The notes under the pieces are model-generated. The model was not told where the DNA came from, made no database searches, and saw only the letters and a list, made by a program, of their open reading frames with translations. Shown here piece by piece: positions 22,145-32,155 of a stretch of 64,000 nt of DNA. The position numbers and the translations under genes are program-made. The stretch comes from Variovorax sp. 679 (GTDB taxonomy: Bacteria; Pseudomonadota; Gammaproteobacteria; Burkholderiales; Burkholderiaceae_C): assembly GCF_003952185.1 (NCBI RefSeq), contig NZ_RXFS01000019.1:1-64000 (forward strand), in the 5' to 3' direction. Position 1 is the first letter of the stretch. Each line of letters starts with the position of its first letter.

Positions 22145-22879
22145 ATGACGTCCCCGATCGATGCTCCCGCCCACAACGACCGCGCGCTGTTCGTGCTGTC
22201 GGTGCTGGCGCAAAGCAAGGCGGCGATGACGGCGGCCGAGCTGGTGCGGGCCACCGGCCTGTCGCAGAGCACGCTGTACCGGCAGATCGCCACGCTGCGG
22301 CGTTGGGGCTTCGTGATGGAGTCCGACGGGCGCTACTCGCCGGGCCCGGTGAGCGTGCAGCTGGCCACCGGCTTCGACGGCAACTCCGACCTCGTGATGG
22401 CGGCGCGCGCCGACATGCGCACGCTGGCCCAGCAGACCCACGAGAGCGTGGCGCTGGTCACGGCCGTGAACGAGCGCGTCGTGTGCCTGGAGATGATCGA
22501 CAGCGAGCAGTCGCTGCGCTGCTCCTTCGACCGCGGCCGCAGCGTGCCCGCGCGCGACGGCGCCAGCGCCAAGTGCCTGCTGGCCCACATGCCGCTGGAT
22601 CAGCGCGACGCCTTGCTCGACGGGCTCGGCGAAAGCCCCGAGCGCCGTGCCGAGCGCGCCGCCGAGCTCGACGCCATCCGCGAAGCCGGCCATGCCGTGA
22701 CCCACGGCGAGGTCGATGCCGGCGTGTGGGGCGCGAGCGCGCCTGTGCTGGCCACGGGCCGGCGCCTGCGCGGCGCGATCACGCTGATGGCGCCGCTCAC
22801 GCGCGTCGAGGGCATGGAAGCTGCATTGCTCCACATGACCGTCGTCACGGCGGCCCGCATCTCGCGGGCGCTGCAGTAG
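22145..22879 (+). CDS. IclR-family transcriptional regulator
   Basis: The 244-residue regulator has an N-terminal winged helix (about residues 15-70, ELVRATGLSQSTLYRQIATLRRWGF in register with the family) and a C-terminal IclR effector domain. The start is uncertain: ATG 22145 lacks a good ribosome binding site, and in-frame GTG 22079 and TTG 22073 lie further upstream. It sits in the middle of the hut region, right before an amino-acid ABC receptor gene. It may therefore add substrate-specific control to the second half of the region (inference). Confidence 0.88.
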   Translation: MTSPIDAPAHNDRALFVLSVLAQSKAAMTAAELVRATGLSQSTLYRQIATLRRWGFVMESDGRYSPGPVSVQLATGFDGNSDLVMAARADMRTLAQQTHESVALVTAVNERVVCLEMIDSEQSLRCSFDRGRSVPARDGASAKCLLAHMPLDQRDALLDGLGESPERRAERAAELDAIREAGHAVTHGEVDAGVWGASAPVLATGRRLRGAITLMAPLTRVEGMEAALLHMTVVTAARISRALQ

Positions 22880-22935
22880 CAGCCGCTGCCGCTTCTTTTC
22901 TTCTTTCTTCATTCACACCACGAAAGTCCCCTGCC

Positions 22936-23688
22936 ATGAACACCCGCCGCTCCATCGTCGCCGCCGCTCTTTCCGGCCTTGCCATCTTCGGTTTCGCGGG
23001 TGCAGCCCATGCGCAGGGCGAGCCGCTGCGCGTGGCCACCGACGCCACCTTCCCGCCGATGGAATTCGTGGAGAACGGCAAGCGCACCGGCTTCGACGTG
23101 GAGCTGGTCGAGGCCATCGGCAAGACGCTGGGCCGCAAGATCGAGTGGATCGACATCGACTTCAAGGGGCTCGTGCCGGGCCTGATCTCGAAGCGCTTCG
23201 ACATGGCCGTTTCGGGCATCTACATCACCGACGAGCGCAAGAAGGTCGTCGACTTCACCGTGCCCTACTACGCAGGCGGCCTCGTCGTGATGGTGAAGGA
23301 CGGCAACACGGCCATCAAGACGCCGGCCGACATCAACGGCAAGAAGGTCAGCGTGCAGGTGGGCACCAAGTCGGTGAGCTACACGAAGGAGAAATTCCCG
23401 CAGGTGCAGCTGATGGAGGTCGAGAAGAACCAGGAGATGTTCAACCTCGTCGACATCGGCCGCGCCGACGCCGCCGTGACCGGCAAGCCTGCCGCCTACC
23501 AGTACGTGCGCACCCGCGGCGGCCTCAAGGTGCTGCCCGAGCAGATCACCACCGAGGAATACGGCATGGCCATCCGCAAGGACACGCCCGAGTTGACCAA
23601 GGCCGTGAACGGCGCCATCGAGAAGCTGAAGGCGGACGGAACCTACGACCAGATCGTGAAGAAGTGGTTCAGCACGGCCGCCAAGTAA
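22936..23688 (+). CDS. polar amino acid ABC transporter substrate-binding protein
   Basis: The 250-residue periplasmic receptor belongs to the HisJ/ArgT type (SBP_bac_3). A signal peptide ends near residue 26 (AHAQ); the mature N-terminus EPLRVATDATFPPMEFVENGKRTGFDVEL is the family signature. Only 7 bp separate it from the permease gene. In this setting histidine is the likely ligand. Confidence 0.92.
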   Translation: MNTRRSIVAAALSGLAIFGFAGAAHAQGEPLRVATDATFPPMEFVENGKRTGFDVELVEAIGKTLGRKIEWIDIDFKGLVPGLISKRFDMAVSGIYITDERKKVVDFTVPYYAGGLVVMVKDGNTAIKTPADINGKKVSVQVGTKSVSYTKEKFPQVQLMEVEKNQEMFNLVDIGRADAAVTGKPAAYQYVRTRGGLKVLPEQITTEEYGMAIRKDTPELTKAVNGAIEKLKADGTYDQIVKKWFSTAAK

Positions 23689-23695
23689 GCCCGCC

Positions 23696-24364
23696 ATGGA
23701 TCTCGATTTCTCGCCCGTCTGGGAGGGCTGGCCCGACCTGCTGCGCGGCGCGCTGATCACGGTGGAAATCACCGCCTGCGCACTGGCGCTGGGCTGCGTG
23801 CTGGGCCTGCTGATCGGCATCGGCCGGCTGAACCCGAAGCGGCGCTGGATCTACGGCGCATGCACCGCCTACGTGGCGGCCATTCGCGGCACGCCGCTGC
23901 TGGTGCAGCTGTTCATCCTGTTCTTCGGCCTGCCGCACTTCGGCATCCTGCTGCCGGCCTTCGTGTGCGGCGTGCTGGGGCTCGGCGTGTACTCGGGCGC
24001 CTACGTATCGGAGATCGTGCGCGGCGCGATCCAGTCGATCGACAAGGGCCAGACCATGGCGGCGCAGTCGCTGGGCATGACGCCCGGCGTGGCGATGCGC
24101 GAGATCGTGCTGCCGCAGGCGGTGGTGCGCATGATCCCGCCGCTGGGCAACGAGTTCATCGCGCTGATCAAGAACTCGGCGCTGGTGTCGCTCCTGACCA
24201 TCCACGACGTGATGCACGAGGGGCAGAAGATCATCAGCGTGTCGTACCGCTCGCTGGAGGTGTATCTCGCCATCGCGGTCGTGTACTTCGTGCTGACCGG
24301 CACGATGACGCTGATCCTGCGGCACTTCGAGCAGAAGCTGCGCCAGGGCGGGTTGATGCGATGA
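23696..24364 (+). CDS. polar amino acid ABC transporter permease (HisM/GlnP type)
   Basis: The 222-residue inner-membrane permease has the HEQRo-type fold, with [17 protein letters not shown] and the EAA loop [27 protein letters not shown]. It partners the preceding receptor. No ATP-binding subunit and no second permease of this type follow, so the importer must borrow an ATPase or use the one at 16.2-17.0 kb. The stop overlaps the start of the hutD-hutI frame (ATGA). Confidence 0.93.
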   Translation: MDLDFSPVWEGWPDLLRGALITVEITACALALGCVLGLLIGIGRLNPKRRWIYGACTAYVAAIRGTPLLVQLFILFFGLPHFGILLPAFVCGVLGLGVYSGAYVSEIVRGAIQSIDKGQTMAAQSLGMTPGVAMREIVLPQAVVRMIPPLGNEFIALIKNSALVSLLTIHDVMHEGQKIISVSYRSLEVYLAIAVVYFVLTGTMTLILRHFEQKLRQGGLMR

Positions 24365-26187
24365 GCGGCGTGCTCCGTTTCTCGCGCGCCTCGCTGCCCG
24401 TGACGCCATGGAAGAACGGCGGCGGCACCACGCAGGAAGTCGCCAGCTGGCCGCAGGGCGCGGGGCTCGACAGCTTCGGCTGGCGCGTGAGCATCGCCAC
24501 CATCGCGGCGGCGGGGCCGTTCTCGGTGTTCGCGGGCGTGGACCGCAGCATCACGCTGCTGGAGGGCGACGGCGTGCGGCTCTTCACGCACGACGGGCGC
24601 ATCGACCACCGCCTCGACACCGCGCAGCGCCCCTTCGCCTTCAGCGGCGACGAGGCCATCGACTGCACGCTGCTCGGCGGTGCGTCGAACGACTTCAACG
24701 TGATGACGCGGCGCGGCCAGTGGCGAGCCGAGGTGCGGGTGCTGGACGGCGCTTCGGCCATCGACGCCGCGCCGCACGGCGTGCTGCTGGCGCTGCGAGG
24801 CGCGTGGCGACTGAACGACGAGGCATGCGGCGAAGGCGAGGGGCTGCAATGGGCCGATGCGGCACAGGCCTGGCAGGTGATGCCCGACAGCGCCGACGCA
24901 CGGCTGCTCGCGGTGCGCATCCTGCCGGCGTCACCTGCCAACGCAACAACAGGAACAACGATGAAACCCGTCAACGAATTCCCCTCGGCCGACGGCCTCT
25001 GGACCGGCATCCGCCTCGCCTCCGATGCGAATGCGGAAGGCGCCATCGTGGTGGAGCAGGGTGCGATCCGCTGGGCCGGTGCGCGCAGCGCGTTGCCAGC
25101 CGAGTTCGCGGGGCTTGCACCGCACGACGGCGGCGGCGCGCTCGTCACGCCGGGGCTCGTCGACTGCCACACGCACCTGGTCTACGGCGGCCAGCGCGCC
25201 AACGAATTCGCGATGCGGCTCGCCGGTGCCACGTATGAAGAAGTCGCGAAGGCCGGCGGTGGCATCGTCTCGTCGGTGCGCGCCACGCGCGAGGCCGACG
25301 AGGACGCGCTCTTCGCGCAGGCGGCGCCACGGCTCGAGCAACTGCTGGCCGACGGCGTGTGCGCCATCGAGATCAAGTCGGGCTACGGCCTTTCGCTGGA
25401 GCACGAGCGCAAGCAGCTGCACGTGGCGCGGCGCCTTGGCGAAGCCTATGGCGTGACGGTGCGCACGACATTCCTCGGCGCGCACGCGCTGCCGCCCGAA
25501 TACGCGGGCCGCAGCGGCGATTACATCGACCTGGTCTGCAACGAGATGCTGCCCGCGCTCGCCGCCGAAGGGCTGGTCGACGCGGTCGACGTGTTCTGCG
25601 AACGCATCGCCTTCTCGCTCGCCGAGACCGAGCAGGTCTTCAAGGCCGCGAAGGCGCTGGGCCTGCCGGTGAAGCTGCATGCCGAGCAGCTCTCGGACAT
25701 GGGCGGCGCAGCGCTGGCCGCGCGCTACGGCGCGCTGTCGTGCGACCACATCGAGCACCTGTCGGCCGAGGGCATCGAGGCGATGCGCCGTTCGGGCACC
25801 GTGGCCGTGCTGCTGCCGGGCGCCTACTACACGCTGCGCGACACGCACCTGCCGCCCGTCGACGCGCTGCGCGCCGCGGGCGTGCCGATGGCGGTGTCCA
25901 CCGACCACAACCCCGGCACCTCGCCCGCGCTGAGCCTGCTGCTGATGGTGAACATGGCCTGCACGCTGTTCCGCCTCACCGTGCCCGAGGCGCTCGACGG
26001 CGTCACCGTGCATGCGGCGCGCGCGCTGGGCCTGCAGGACTCGCATGGCGCCATCGCGCCCGGCATGCGCGCCAACTTCGTCCTCTGGAACGTACGTGAT
26101 GCGGCCGAGCTGGCCTACTGGTTCGGCCAGCAGCCTGTGCGCACCGTGGTTCGGCAGGGCCGCATCGCCATTGGAGCCAACGCATGA
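24361..26187 (+). CDS. hutI: HutD-HutI: HutD-family protein in frame with imidazolonepropionase
   Basis: One uninterrupted frame of 608 codons. Residues 1-200 are HutD-like (cupin; [16 protein letters not shown]). Residues 201-608 are imidazolonepropionase, which opens the imidazolone ring to N-formimino-L-glutamate. The HutI metal motif CHTHLVYGG and [10 protein letters not shown] are intact. The join at 24930-24962 has no stop codon. An internal ATG at 24961 with AGGA 6 nt upstream exactly marks a normal HutI start. The region may therefore make a fusion, separate HutI, or both. Adjacent hutD and hutI are common, so loss of the hutD stop codon is the simplest origin. The start overlaps the permease stop; the end overlaps hutF. 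Confidence 0.9.
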   Translation: MSGVLRFSRASLPVTPWKNGGGTTQEVASWPQGAGLDSFGWRVSIATIAAAGPFSVFAGVDRSITLLEGDGVRLFTHDGRIDHRLDTAQRPFAFSGDEAIDCTLLGGASNDFNVMTRRGQWRAEVRVLDGASAIDAAPHGVLLALRGAWRLNDEACGEGEGLQWADAAQAWQVMPDSADARLLAVRILPASPANATTGTTMKPVNEFPSADGLWTGIRLASDANAEGAIVVEQGAIRWAGARSALPAEFAGLAPHDGGGALVTPGLVDCHTHLVYGGQRANEFAMRLAGATYEEVAKAGGGIVSSVRATREADEDALFAQAAPRLEQLLADGVCAIEIKSGYGLSLEHERKQLHVARRLGEAYGVTVRTTFLGAHALPPEYAGRSGDYIDLVCNEMLPALAAEGLVDAVDVFCERIAFSLAETEQVFKAAKALGLPVKLHAEQLSDMGGAALAARYGALSCDHIEHLSAEGIEAMRRSGTVAVLLPGAYYTLRDTHLPPVDALRAAGVPMAVSTDHNPGTSPALSLLLMVNMACTLFRLTVPEALDGVTVHAARALGLQDSHGAIAPGMRANFVLWNVRDAAELAYWFGQQPVRTVVRQGRIAIGANA

Positions 26188-27569
26188 CGACACACACTCT
26201 TTTCGCGGCCGACGCGCTGCTGTCCGACGGCTGGGCCAAAGACGTCCTGCTGACTTGGGACGACGCTGGCCGGCTCACGCAGGTGCAGGCCGGCGCGCAA
26301 CGGTCCGCCGACGCCGAGGCCGCGCGTGGCCCGGTGATCCCCGGCATGCCGAACCTGCATTCGCACGCCTTCCAGCGCGCCTTCGCGGGCCTCACCGAGC
26401 ACCGTGCCGAGCAGCAGGACAGCTTCTGGAGCTGGCGCACGCTGATGTACCGCTTTGCCGCGCGCCTCGGCCCGCAGCACATGGAAGCCATCGCGACCTG
26501 GCTCTATGCCGAGATGCTCGAGGCGGGCTACACCAGCGTGTGCGAGTTCCAGTACGTGCACCACGACGTGGACGGCCACCCGTATGCCGACGACGCCACG
26601 CTGAGCCTCGCCCTGCTGCGCGCCGCGAAGAAGACCGGCATCGGCTTCACGCTGCTGCCCGTGCTCTACCAGACCGGCGGCTTCGGCGACCTGCCGCCCA
26701 CCGAAGGGCAGCGCCGCTTCATCCGCTCGACCGAATCGATGCTGCGCCTGCTCGAAGCGCTCAAGCCGGTGTGCGACGCGCAGGGTGCGCGCCTCGGCCT
26801 CGCGCCGCATTCGCTGCGCGCCGTGCCGCCCGAAGGCTTGCGCGATGCGATCGCGGGGCTCGAGGCCATCGACCGCACCGCGCCCATCCACATCCACATC
26901 GCCGAGCAGACGAAGGAAGTGGACGACTGCGTGGCCTGGAGCGGCCTGCGCCCCGTCGAGTGGCTGCTCGACCATGCGCCCGTGGACGAGCGCTGGTGCC
27001 TCGTGCACGCCACGCACATGAACGACGCCGAGTACGAATACGCGGCCCGGAGCGGCGCGGTCGCGGGCCTGTGCCCGACGACCGAGGCCAATCTCGGCGA
27101 CGGTATCTTCGACTTCGGCAAATGGCGCAGCCATGGCGGCGCATGGGGCGTGGGCTCGGACAGCCACGCGAGCGTCAACGCGGCCGAGGAGTTGCTGATG
27201 CTCGAATACAGCCAGCGCCTGGGCAAGCGCCAGCGCAACGTCGGCGCCAGCGCGGCGCAGCCGCATGTCGCGACCGCGCTGACGCTCGAAGCAGTGCAGG
27301 GCGGTGCGCAGGCCGCGGGCCGCGCCGTCGGCGGACTTGCAGCGGGGCAGCAGGCCGATTTCGCCGTGCTCGATGCTTCGCACCTCGCGCTGCAGGGGCT
27401 GTCCGCGCCCGATATGCTTTCCGCCCACGTCTTCGCGAGCCATCGCACCTCGGCCATCGACAGCGTATGGGTGGCAGGCCGCCCGCGCGTCTCGGCCGGC
27501 CGCCACGCGCTGCACGACGAAGCCGCCGCGGCCTTCGTGGCCGCGCGCACCCAACTGCTACAGGATTGA
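26184..27569 (+). CDS. hutF: formimidoylglutamate deiminase
   Basis: It converts N-formimino-L-glutamate to N-formyl-L-glutamate and ammonia. The 461-residue amidohydrolase-superfamily enzyme has the metal motif [11 protein letters not shown] (near residue 60), [11 protein letters not shown] (near 237) and the aspartate in VGSDSHAS near 322. With hutG next, it defines the five-step branch that ends in formate and glutamate rather than formamide. The ATG overlaps the upstream stop (ATGA), which supports tight coupling. Confidence 0.96.
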   Translation: MTTHTLFAADALLSDGWAKDVLLTWDDAGRLTQVQAGAQRSADAEAARGPVIPGMPNLHSHAFQRAFAGLTEHRAEQQDSFWSWRTLMYRFAARLGPQHMEAIATWLYAEMLEAGYTSVCEFQYVHHDVDGHPYADDATLSLALLRAAKKTGIGFTLLPVLYQTGGFGDLPPTEGQRRFIRSTESMLRLLEALKPVCDAQGARLGLAPHSLRAVPPEGLRDAIAGLEAIDRTAPIHIHIAEQTKEVDDCVAWSGLRPVEWLLDHAPVDERWCLVHATHMNDAEYEYAARSGAVAGLCPTTEANLGDGIFDFGKWRSHGGAWGVGSDSHASVNAAEELLMLEYSQRLGKRQRNVGASAAQPHVATALTLEAVQGGAQAAGRAVGGLAAGQQADFAVLDASHLALQGLSAPDMLSAHVFASHRTSAIDSVWVAGRPRVSAGRHALHDEAAAAFVAARTQLLQD

Positions 27570-27577
27570 CCCCCACC

Positions 27578-28402
27578 ATGGCCTTCACCACCGCCGAACC
27601 GCCGTTCCGCTTTCGCCAGGGCACGCGCCCGCTGCTGATCTCGATGCCGCACGTCGGCACGCACGTGCCGCCCGCGCTCGCCGCCCGCCTCACCGAAGAA
27701 GCGCGCCACGTGCCCGACACCGACTGGCACCTCGAACGGCTCTATGACTTCGCCGACGAACTGGGCGCCTCGGTGCTGGTCGCCACGCATTCGCGCTACG
27801 TGATCGACCTGAACCGTCCGCCGGATGGCGCGAGCCTGTATCCGGGCCAGAGCGTGACGGGCCTGTGCCCGGTCGACACCTTCGACGACACGCCGCTGTA
27901 TGCCGACCCCGCCGACCTGCCGGGCGACGCCGAGATCGCCGAGCGCCGTGACGCCATCTGGCAGCCCTACCACGCCAAGCTGGCCGAAGAGCTCGCGCGC
28001 ATCCGCGCGCAGCACGGCGTGGCCGCGCTGTGGGACGCGCACTCCATCCGCTCTGTGCTGCCGCGCTTCTTTGAAGGCAAGCTGCCCGACCTGAACCTGG
28101 GCACCGGCAAGGGCATCAGCTGCGACCCGGCGCTGGCGCAGACGCTGCTGGGCATCGCCGAGAGCGCCACCGGCTACACCGGCGTGCTCAACGGCCGCTT
28201 CACCGGCGGCTACATCACGCGCAACTACGGCAACCCCGCGCAGAACGTGCACGCGGTGCAGCTGGAGATGACGCAGTCGAGCTACATGCAGGAGAAGCTG
28301 CCCTTCGACTACCTGCCCGAGGTGGCGGCGGGCGTGCAGCCGCATGTGCGGCGGATGATCGAGGCGGTGCTGGCCTTCGTGGAAGGCCGCGCAAAGAACT
28401 GA
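27578..28402 (+). CDS. hutG: N-formylglutamate deformylase
   Basis: The 274-residue zinc-dependent amidohydrolase gives glutamate and formate from N-formylglutamate, the last Hut step. [24 protein letters not shown] and [10 protein letters not shown] are conserved metal and substrate positions of the FGase family. It starts 9 bp after hutF and closes the hut run, since the next gene (metH part) has its own promoter motif and an unrelated function. Confidence 0.95.
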   Translation: MAFTTAEPPFRFRQGTRPLLISMPHVGTHVPPALAARLTEEARHVPDTDWHLERLYDFADELGASVLVATHSRYVIDLNRPPDGASLYPGQSVTGLCPVDTFDDTPLYADPADLPGDAEIAERRDAIWQPYHAKLAEELARIRAQHGVAALWDAHSIRSVLPRFFEGKLPDLNLGTGKGISCDPALAQTLLGIAESATGYTGVLNGRFTGGYITRNYGNPAQNVHAVQLEMTQSSYMQEKLPFDYLPEVAAGVQPHVRRMIEAVLAFVEGRAKN

Positions 28403-28428
28403 CGGCGGGCAGGGGCAGGGCCTCTTCC

Positions 28429-28434
28429 TACAAT
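28429..28434 (+). promoter_or_regulatory. -10 element of the metH N-terminal gene
   Basis: TACAAT ends 8 nt before the ATG at 28443. Transcription from it would start at or within two bases of the start codon, which predicts a leaderless mRNA. No clear -35 box is seen. Confidence 0.5.
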
Positions 28435-28442
28435 CGGGGCCT

Positions 28443-29495
28443 ATGAAGCCCCTCGTCTATACCCGCGGCCAGGCACTGCCCGGCATCCTCGCCAAGCGCA
28501 TCGCCATCCTCGATGGCGCCATGGGCACGATGATCCAGCGCTTCAAGCTCACGGAGGAGCAGTACCGCGGCGAGCGTTTCAAGGACTTCGAGCGCGACAT
28601 CAAGGGCAACAACGAGTTGCTGTCGCTCACGCGGCCCGACGTGATCCGCGACATCCACGAGGGCTACCTCGCCGCCGGCGCCGACCTGATCGAGACCAAC
28701 ACCTTCGGCGCGACCACCATCGCGCAGGAGGACTACAAGATGGCGCATCTCGCGCGCGAGATGAACCTCGAATCGGCCAAGCTGGCGCGCGCGGCCTGCG
28801 ACAAGTTCAGCACGCCCGACAAGCCGCGCTTCGTGGCCGGCGCTCTCGGCCCGACGCCCAAGACGGCGAGCATCAGCCCCGACGTGAACGACCCGGGCGC
28901 GCGCAACGTCAATTTCGAGGAGCTGCGCGCGGCCTACTACGAGCAGACCGAGGCGCTGGTCGAGGGCGGCGCCGACGTGATCCTGGTCGAGACGATCTTC
29001 GACACGCTCAACGCCAAGGCCGCGCTGTTCGCGGTCGACGAGTACTTCCACAACAGCGGGCAGCGCCTGCCGCTCATCATCAGCGGCACGGTGACCGATG
29101 CCTCGGGCCGCATCCTCAGCGGCCAGACCGTCTCCGCCTTCTGGCACAGCGTGCGCCACGCGCAGCCGCTGGCCATCGGCCTGAACTGCGCGCTGGGCGC
29201 GGCGCTGATGCGCCCGTACATCCAGGAGCTGGCGCGCGTGGCCGGCGACACCTTCATCAGCTGCTACCCGAACGCGGGCCTGCCCAATCCGATGAGCGAC
29301 ACCGGCTTCGACGAGACGCCGGACGTCACCTCGCGCCTGCTGCACGAGTTCGCGGCCGAGGGGCTGGTGAACATCGTGGGCGGCTGCTGCGGCACGACGC
29401 CGGATCACATCGCGGCGATCGGCAAGGCCGTGGCGCCTGTCGCGGGCCGTGTGCTCGGCAGCAACAACGCCGGCTTCTACAAAGAAGCTGCATGA
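28443..29495 (+). CDS. metH: methionine synthase (cobalamin-dependent), homocysteine-binding part
   Basis: The 350-residue protein equals only the N-terminal homocysteine S-methyltransferase domain of Met[11 protein letters not shown] marks the start. The zinc cysteines are in LNCALG (near 245) and [11 protein letters not shown] (near 315). The pterin, cobalamin and activation domains are encoded separately at 35.97-38.71 kb, so the two products must assemble to act. Split MetH is common in Burkholderiales, but there the two genes usually lie next to each other; here about 6.5 kb separates them. Repeat copy A follows 9 bp after the stop. Confidence 0.95.
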   Translation: MKPLVYTRGQALPGILAKRIAILDGAMGTMIQRFKLTEEQYRGERFKDFERDIKGNNELLSLTRPDVIRDIHEGYLAAGADLIETNTFGATTIAQEDYKMAHLAREMNLESAKLARAACDKFSTPDKPRFVAGALGPTPKTASISPDVNDPGARNVNFEELRAAYYEQTEALVEGGADVILVETIFDTLNAKAALFAVDEYFHNSGQRLPLIISGTVTDASGRILSGQTVSAFWHSVRHAQPLAIGLNCALGAALMRPYIQELARVAGDTFISCYPNAGLPNPMSDTGFDETPDVTSRLLHEFAAEGLVNIVGGCCGTTPDHIAAIGKAVAPVAGRVLGSNNAGFYKEAA

Positions 29496-29504
29496 CCTGG
29501 CTCG

Positions 29505-29600
29505 CCCCCAGGCTGCGCGCACTTCGTGTCGCTTCGCCTACCCCCTGCCGGGGGCAACACCAGCGGCCCGGCAAAGCCGGTTCCGCGGTGTTTCTGGAAT
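29505..29600 (-). repeat. intergenic repeat, copy A (full length, inverted)
   Basis: About 96 bp that, read on the minus strand, match copies B and C along their whole length. It contains the hairpin CCGGCTTTGCCGG and a C5/G5 hairpin, and ends in GCCTGGGGGC. It lies directly behind the metH N-terminal gene. Confidence 0.85.
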
Positions 29601-29673
29601 AGGGATTCAAGAGGCTTGCGCTGATTGACGGGCTTGGGGCCCCGGCCTACGCTGGGGCGCAAGGAGCTTCGCC

Positions 29674-30378
29674 ATGAACTCATTCGTTTTGCACTGGCTC
29701 GGCATCGCCGCGCTTGCCCTGGCGCTGCCGATCGCGGCGCAGGCGCAGCAGGCTTTCACGCGCGGCGCGGTCAACCTGCGTGCCGGGCCCTCGGGCGACT
29801 ATCCGCTGGTGGCGCGGCTCGGGCCGGGCCAGCCCCTCGAGGTGGTCGGCTGCACCAGCGGCTACGGCTGGTGCGACGTGGTGCTGCCCGATGGCGGGCG
29901 CGGCTGGATCTGGGCGCGCAACCTCGACTACGCCTACCAGGAGCAGCGGGTGCCGCTGGTCACCTACGGCGCGCTGATCGGCGTGCCGATCATCGGCTTT
30001 GCGATCGGCAGCTACTGGGCCGACTACTACCGCGACCGGCCTTGGTACGGCGACCGGCGCTGGTGGGGCAACCGGCCGCCTCCGCCGCCCATGGCGGGCT
30101 GGCGTCCGACGCCGCCGGTGCGGCCGGGATGGCAGCCGCATCCATGGCGTCCGGGGCCGGGCTTCAGGCCAACCGGTCCGGGGTTCAGGCCGCCACCTCC
30201 GCCGGGCATCCGTCCGCCGGTGGACCCGGGAATCAGGCCGCCACGACCGCGGCCGGAGTTCCGTCCGGGGCCGCCGCCGGGCGTGCCGCATCCGCATCCC
30301 GGTGGTGGGCGCGGGCATCGCGAGGGCGGCCGTGGCGAAGATCGTGGCGGAGGCCACGGCGGCGGACATCGGCACTGA
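29674..30378 (+). CDS. secreted SH3-domain protein with Pro/Gly/Arg-rich tail
   Basis: The 234-residue exported protein has a signal peptide (about 1-26, ending AQAQ), then a bacterial SH3 domain (about 27-90, GAVNLRAGPSGDYPLVARLGPGQPLEVVGC...). A hydrophobic stretch (about 93-113, VTYGALIGVPIIGFAIGSYW) may anchor it. A long tail rich in Pro, Arg and Trp ends in a His/Gly-rich segment. SH3b domains often bind cell-wall peptides; the tail is of low complexity. AAGGAG precedes the ATG. It converges on the oxidoreductase gene with 15 bp between stops. Function unknown. Confidence 0.75.
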   Translation: MNSFVLHWLGIAALALALPIAAQAQQAFTRGAVNLRAGPSGDYPLVARLGPGQPLEVVGCTSGYGWCDVVLPDGGRGWIWARNLDYAYQEQRVPLVTYGALIGVPIIGFAIGSYWADYYRDRPWYGDRRWWGNRPPPPPMAGWRPTPPVRPGWQPHPWRPGPGFRPTGPGFRPPPPPGIRPPVDPGIRPPRPRPEFRPGPPPGVPHPHPGGGRGHREGGRGEDRGGGHGGGHRH

Positions 30379-30393
30379 GGGCGCGCGGCATCG

Positions 30394-31431
30394 TCAGGCT
30401 TCGGCGACGTGCACCACGCGCTTGCCGAAGTTGCGCCCCTGAAGCAGGCCGATGAACGCGGCCGGCGCGTTCTCCAGCCCGTCGACACGGTCCTCGCGCA
30501 ATGTGATGCGGCCTGCGGCGACCCATTCGTCCATCTCGCGCCGGAAGGCGTCGAAGCGCTCGCCGTAGTGATCGAGGATGACGAAGCCCTGCATGCGGAT
30601 GCGCTTCTGCAGCAGCGCCGCCATCAGCAGCGGCAGCCGGTTCGGGCCGGAGGGCAGCGCCTCGCTGTTGTAGTCGGCGATGTGCCCGCACACCGGCACG
30701 CGTGCGCCGACGTTGAGCAGCGGCAGCACCGCGTCGAACACCGCGCCGCCGACGTTCTCGAAGTAGACGTCGATGCCGGCGGGGCAGGCGGCCGCGAGGC
30801 GTGACGCGAACTCCGGGTCGTGGCGGTCGATGCAGGCGTCGAATCCCAGCGTCTCGACCGCGTAGCGGCACTTGTCGGCGCCGCCCGCAATGCCGACCAC
30901 GCGCGCGCCCTTGAGCCTGGCGATCTGCCCGACCACCGAGCCGACCGCGCCGGTGGCCGCGGCCACCACCACGGTCTCGCCCGGCTTCGGCTGGCCGATG
31001 TCGAGCAGGCCGACATGGGCGGTGAAGGCCGGCATGCCCAGCCCACCGAGGGCCAGCGAGGGCTGCGCCATGTCGCCGAGCGGCAGCAGGTCCTGGCCGT
31101 CGGACAGCGCGTAGTCCTGCCAGCCGGCGTTGCCGAGCACGAGGTCGCCGGGGCGGAATTGCGGGTTCCGGGAAGCGACGACGCGGCTGACCGTGCCGCC
31201 CGGCATCGGCTCGCCCACTTGCACCGAGGAGGGCGCGTAGAGCGGCGGGATCTCGTCCATCAACTGGCGCATGTACGGATCGAGCGACAGGTGCAGCGTG
31301 CGCAGCAGCACCTGTCCTTCGCCGGGCGTGGGGACGGCGGTTTGGTCGAGGCGGAAATCGCTCGGTGCCGGCAGGCCGCGCGGTCGGGCGGCAAGGACGA
31401 TGCGGCGGTTGACGGTATCGCTTTGAGGCAT
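30394..31431 (-). CDS. NADP-dependent medium-chain oxidoreductase (leukotriene B4 12-hydroxydehydrogenase/CurA-like)
   Basis: The 345-residue zinc-free MDR enzyme of the 2-alkenal or curcumin reductase group reduces activated C=C bonds with NADPH. LSLDPYMRQ near residue 50 and the Rossmann segment AATGAVGSVVGQIARLKGARVVGIAGG (about 154-180) are typical. It lies behind a TetR-type operator that also stands before the adjacent tetR gene, so it is probably induced by reactive electrophiles through that repressor. Confidence 0.92.
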   Translation of the reverse strand: MPQSDTVNRRIVLAARPRGLPAPSDFRLDQTAVPTPGEGQVLLRTLHLSLDPYMRQLMDEIPPLYAPSSVQVGEPMPGGTVSRVVASRNPQFRPGDLVLGNAGWQDYALSDGQDLLPLGDMAQPSLALGGLGMPAFTAHVGLLDIGQPKPGETVVVAAATGAVGSVVGQIARLKGARVVGIAGGADKCRYAVETLGFDACIDRHDPEFASRLAAACPAGIDVYFENVGGAVFDAVLPLLNVGARVPVCGHIADYNSEALPSGPNRLPLLMAALLQKRIRMQGFVILDHYGERFDAFRREMDEWVAAGRITLREDRVDGLENAPAAFIGLLQGRNFGKRVVHVAEA

Positions 31432-31452
31432 GGGCAGAGGCTCCTTGGTGAA

Positions 31453-31467
31453 TAGACCAGTCGTCTA
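31453..31467. promoter_or_regulatory. TetR-type operator before the oxidoreductase gene
   Basis: TAGACCAGTCGTCTA is an inverted repeat TAGAC-N5-GTCTA. It is identical over all 15 bases to the site at 32156-32170 in front of the tetR gene. Confidence 0.85.
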
Positions 31468-31477
31468 GTGAGTGGGC

Positions 31478-31510
31478 GAAAAAAAGCGGGAGCGCGCTCG
31501 CCTCCCGCTT
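31478..31510 (-). terminator. intrinsic terminator of the tetR transcript
   Basis: On the minus strand AAGCGGGAG pairs with CTCCCGCTT around a 9-nt loop and is followed by a run of seven T. It starts 10 bp after the tetR stop codon and separates it from the oxidoreductase operator. Confidence 0.88.
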
Positions 31511-31519
31511 CGTGGGTTT

Positions 31520-32134
31520 TCAGGTATCCGAAGACAGGCCCAGCAGCTGCCGGGTGTCGCGCATGGCCGCGTCCAGCGATGCCCGGTCACGGGTGATCTT
31601 GGCGAGCAGGCTGGCGCCGAGCCAGCGCTGGTACAGGGCGATGGCGACGCCCTGGGCATCCTGTTCCTGCGGCATCGCCTTGATCGAGCCATCGGCCCGG
31701 CCGGCCTCGATGCAGCGCGCCAGCCGGTCGGTGATGCCGCGGGTACCGCGTGCCAGCGCCGCGCGCATGCTCTCGGACAGGTCGCAGACCTCCGCGCCGA
31801 GCTTGACCACGAGGCAGCGGCTCTGCGCCTCCTCGCCGGTCTGCGAGTCGAGCCAGTCGTCGAAGTAGCCGATCAGCCGTTCGGCGGCCGTGCCCGGCGC
31901 CTCGCTCAGCAGGGTGTCTGTGCGCCCCAGGTACTCGGTGAAATAGCCTTCCAGCACGGCCTCGCCGAAGGCTTCCTTGGAGCCGAAGTAGTGATAGAAC
32001 GACCCCTTCGGCACCTTCGCCGCCGCCAGCACCTCGGCCAGGCCGACGCCTGTGAAGCCCCTTTGCAGCAACAGCGGATGGGCCACGTCGAGGATGTGCT
32101 GTCGGACGTCGGGAGTGGGGGCGATCGCGTTCAT
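31520..32134 (-). CDS. TetR/AcrR-family repressor
   Basis: The 204-residue repressor has an N-terminal TetR helix-turn-helix (about residues 10-55: GFTGVGLAEVLAAAKVPKGSFYHYFGSKEAFGE in register) and a C-terminal TetR_C domain like NemR- and YcnC-type regulators. The ATG at 32134 is preferred to an upstream GTG at 32143. Identical 15-bp operators in front of this gene and of the oxidoreductase imply autoregulation and joint control. A cysteine in the effector part (SRCLVVKL) could sense electrophiles, as known for NemR (inference). Confidence 0.9.
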   Translation of the reverse strand: MNAIAPTPDVRQHILDVAHPLLLQRGFTGVGLAEVLAAAKVPKGSFYHYFGSKEAFGEAVLEGYFTEYLGRTDTLLSEAPGTAAERLIGYFDDWLDSQTGEEAQSRCLVVKLGAEVCDLSESMRAALARGTRGITDRLARCIEAGRADGSIKAMPQEQDAQGVAIALYQRWLGASLLAKITRDRASLDAAMRDTRQLLGLSSDT

Positions 32135-32155
32135 GGCTCGCACTCTAGCGGCTAT

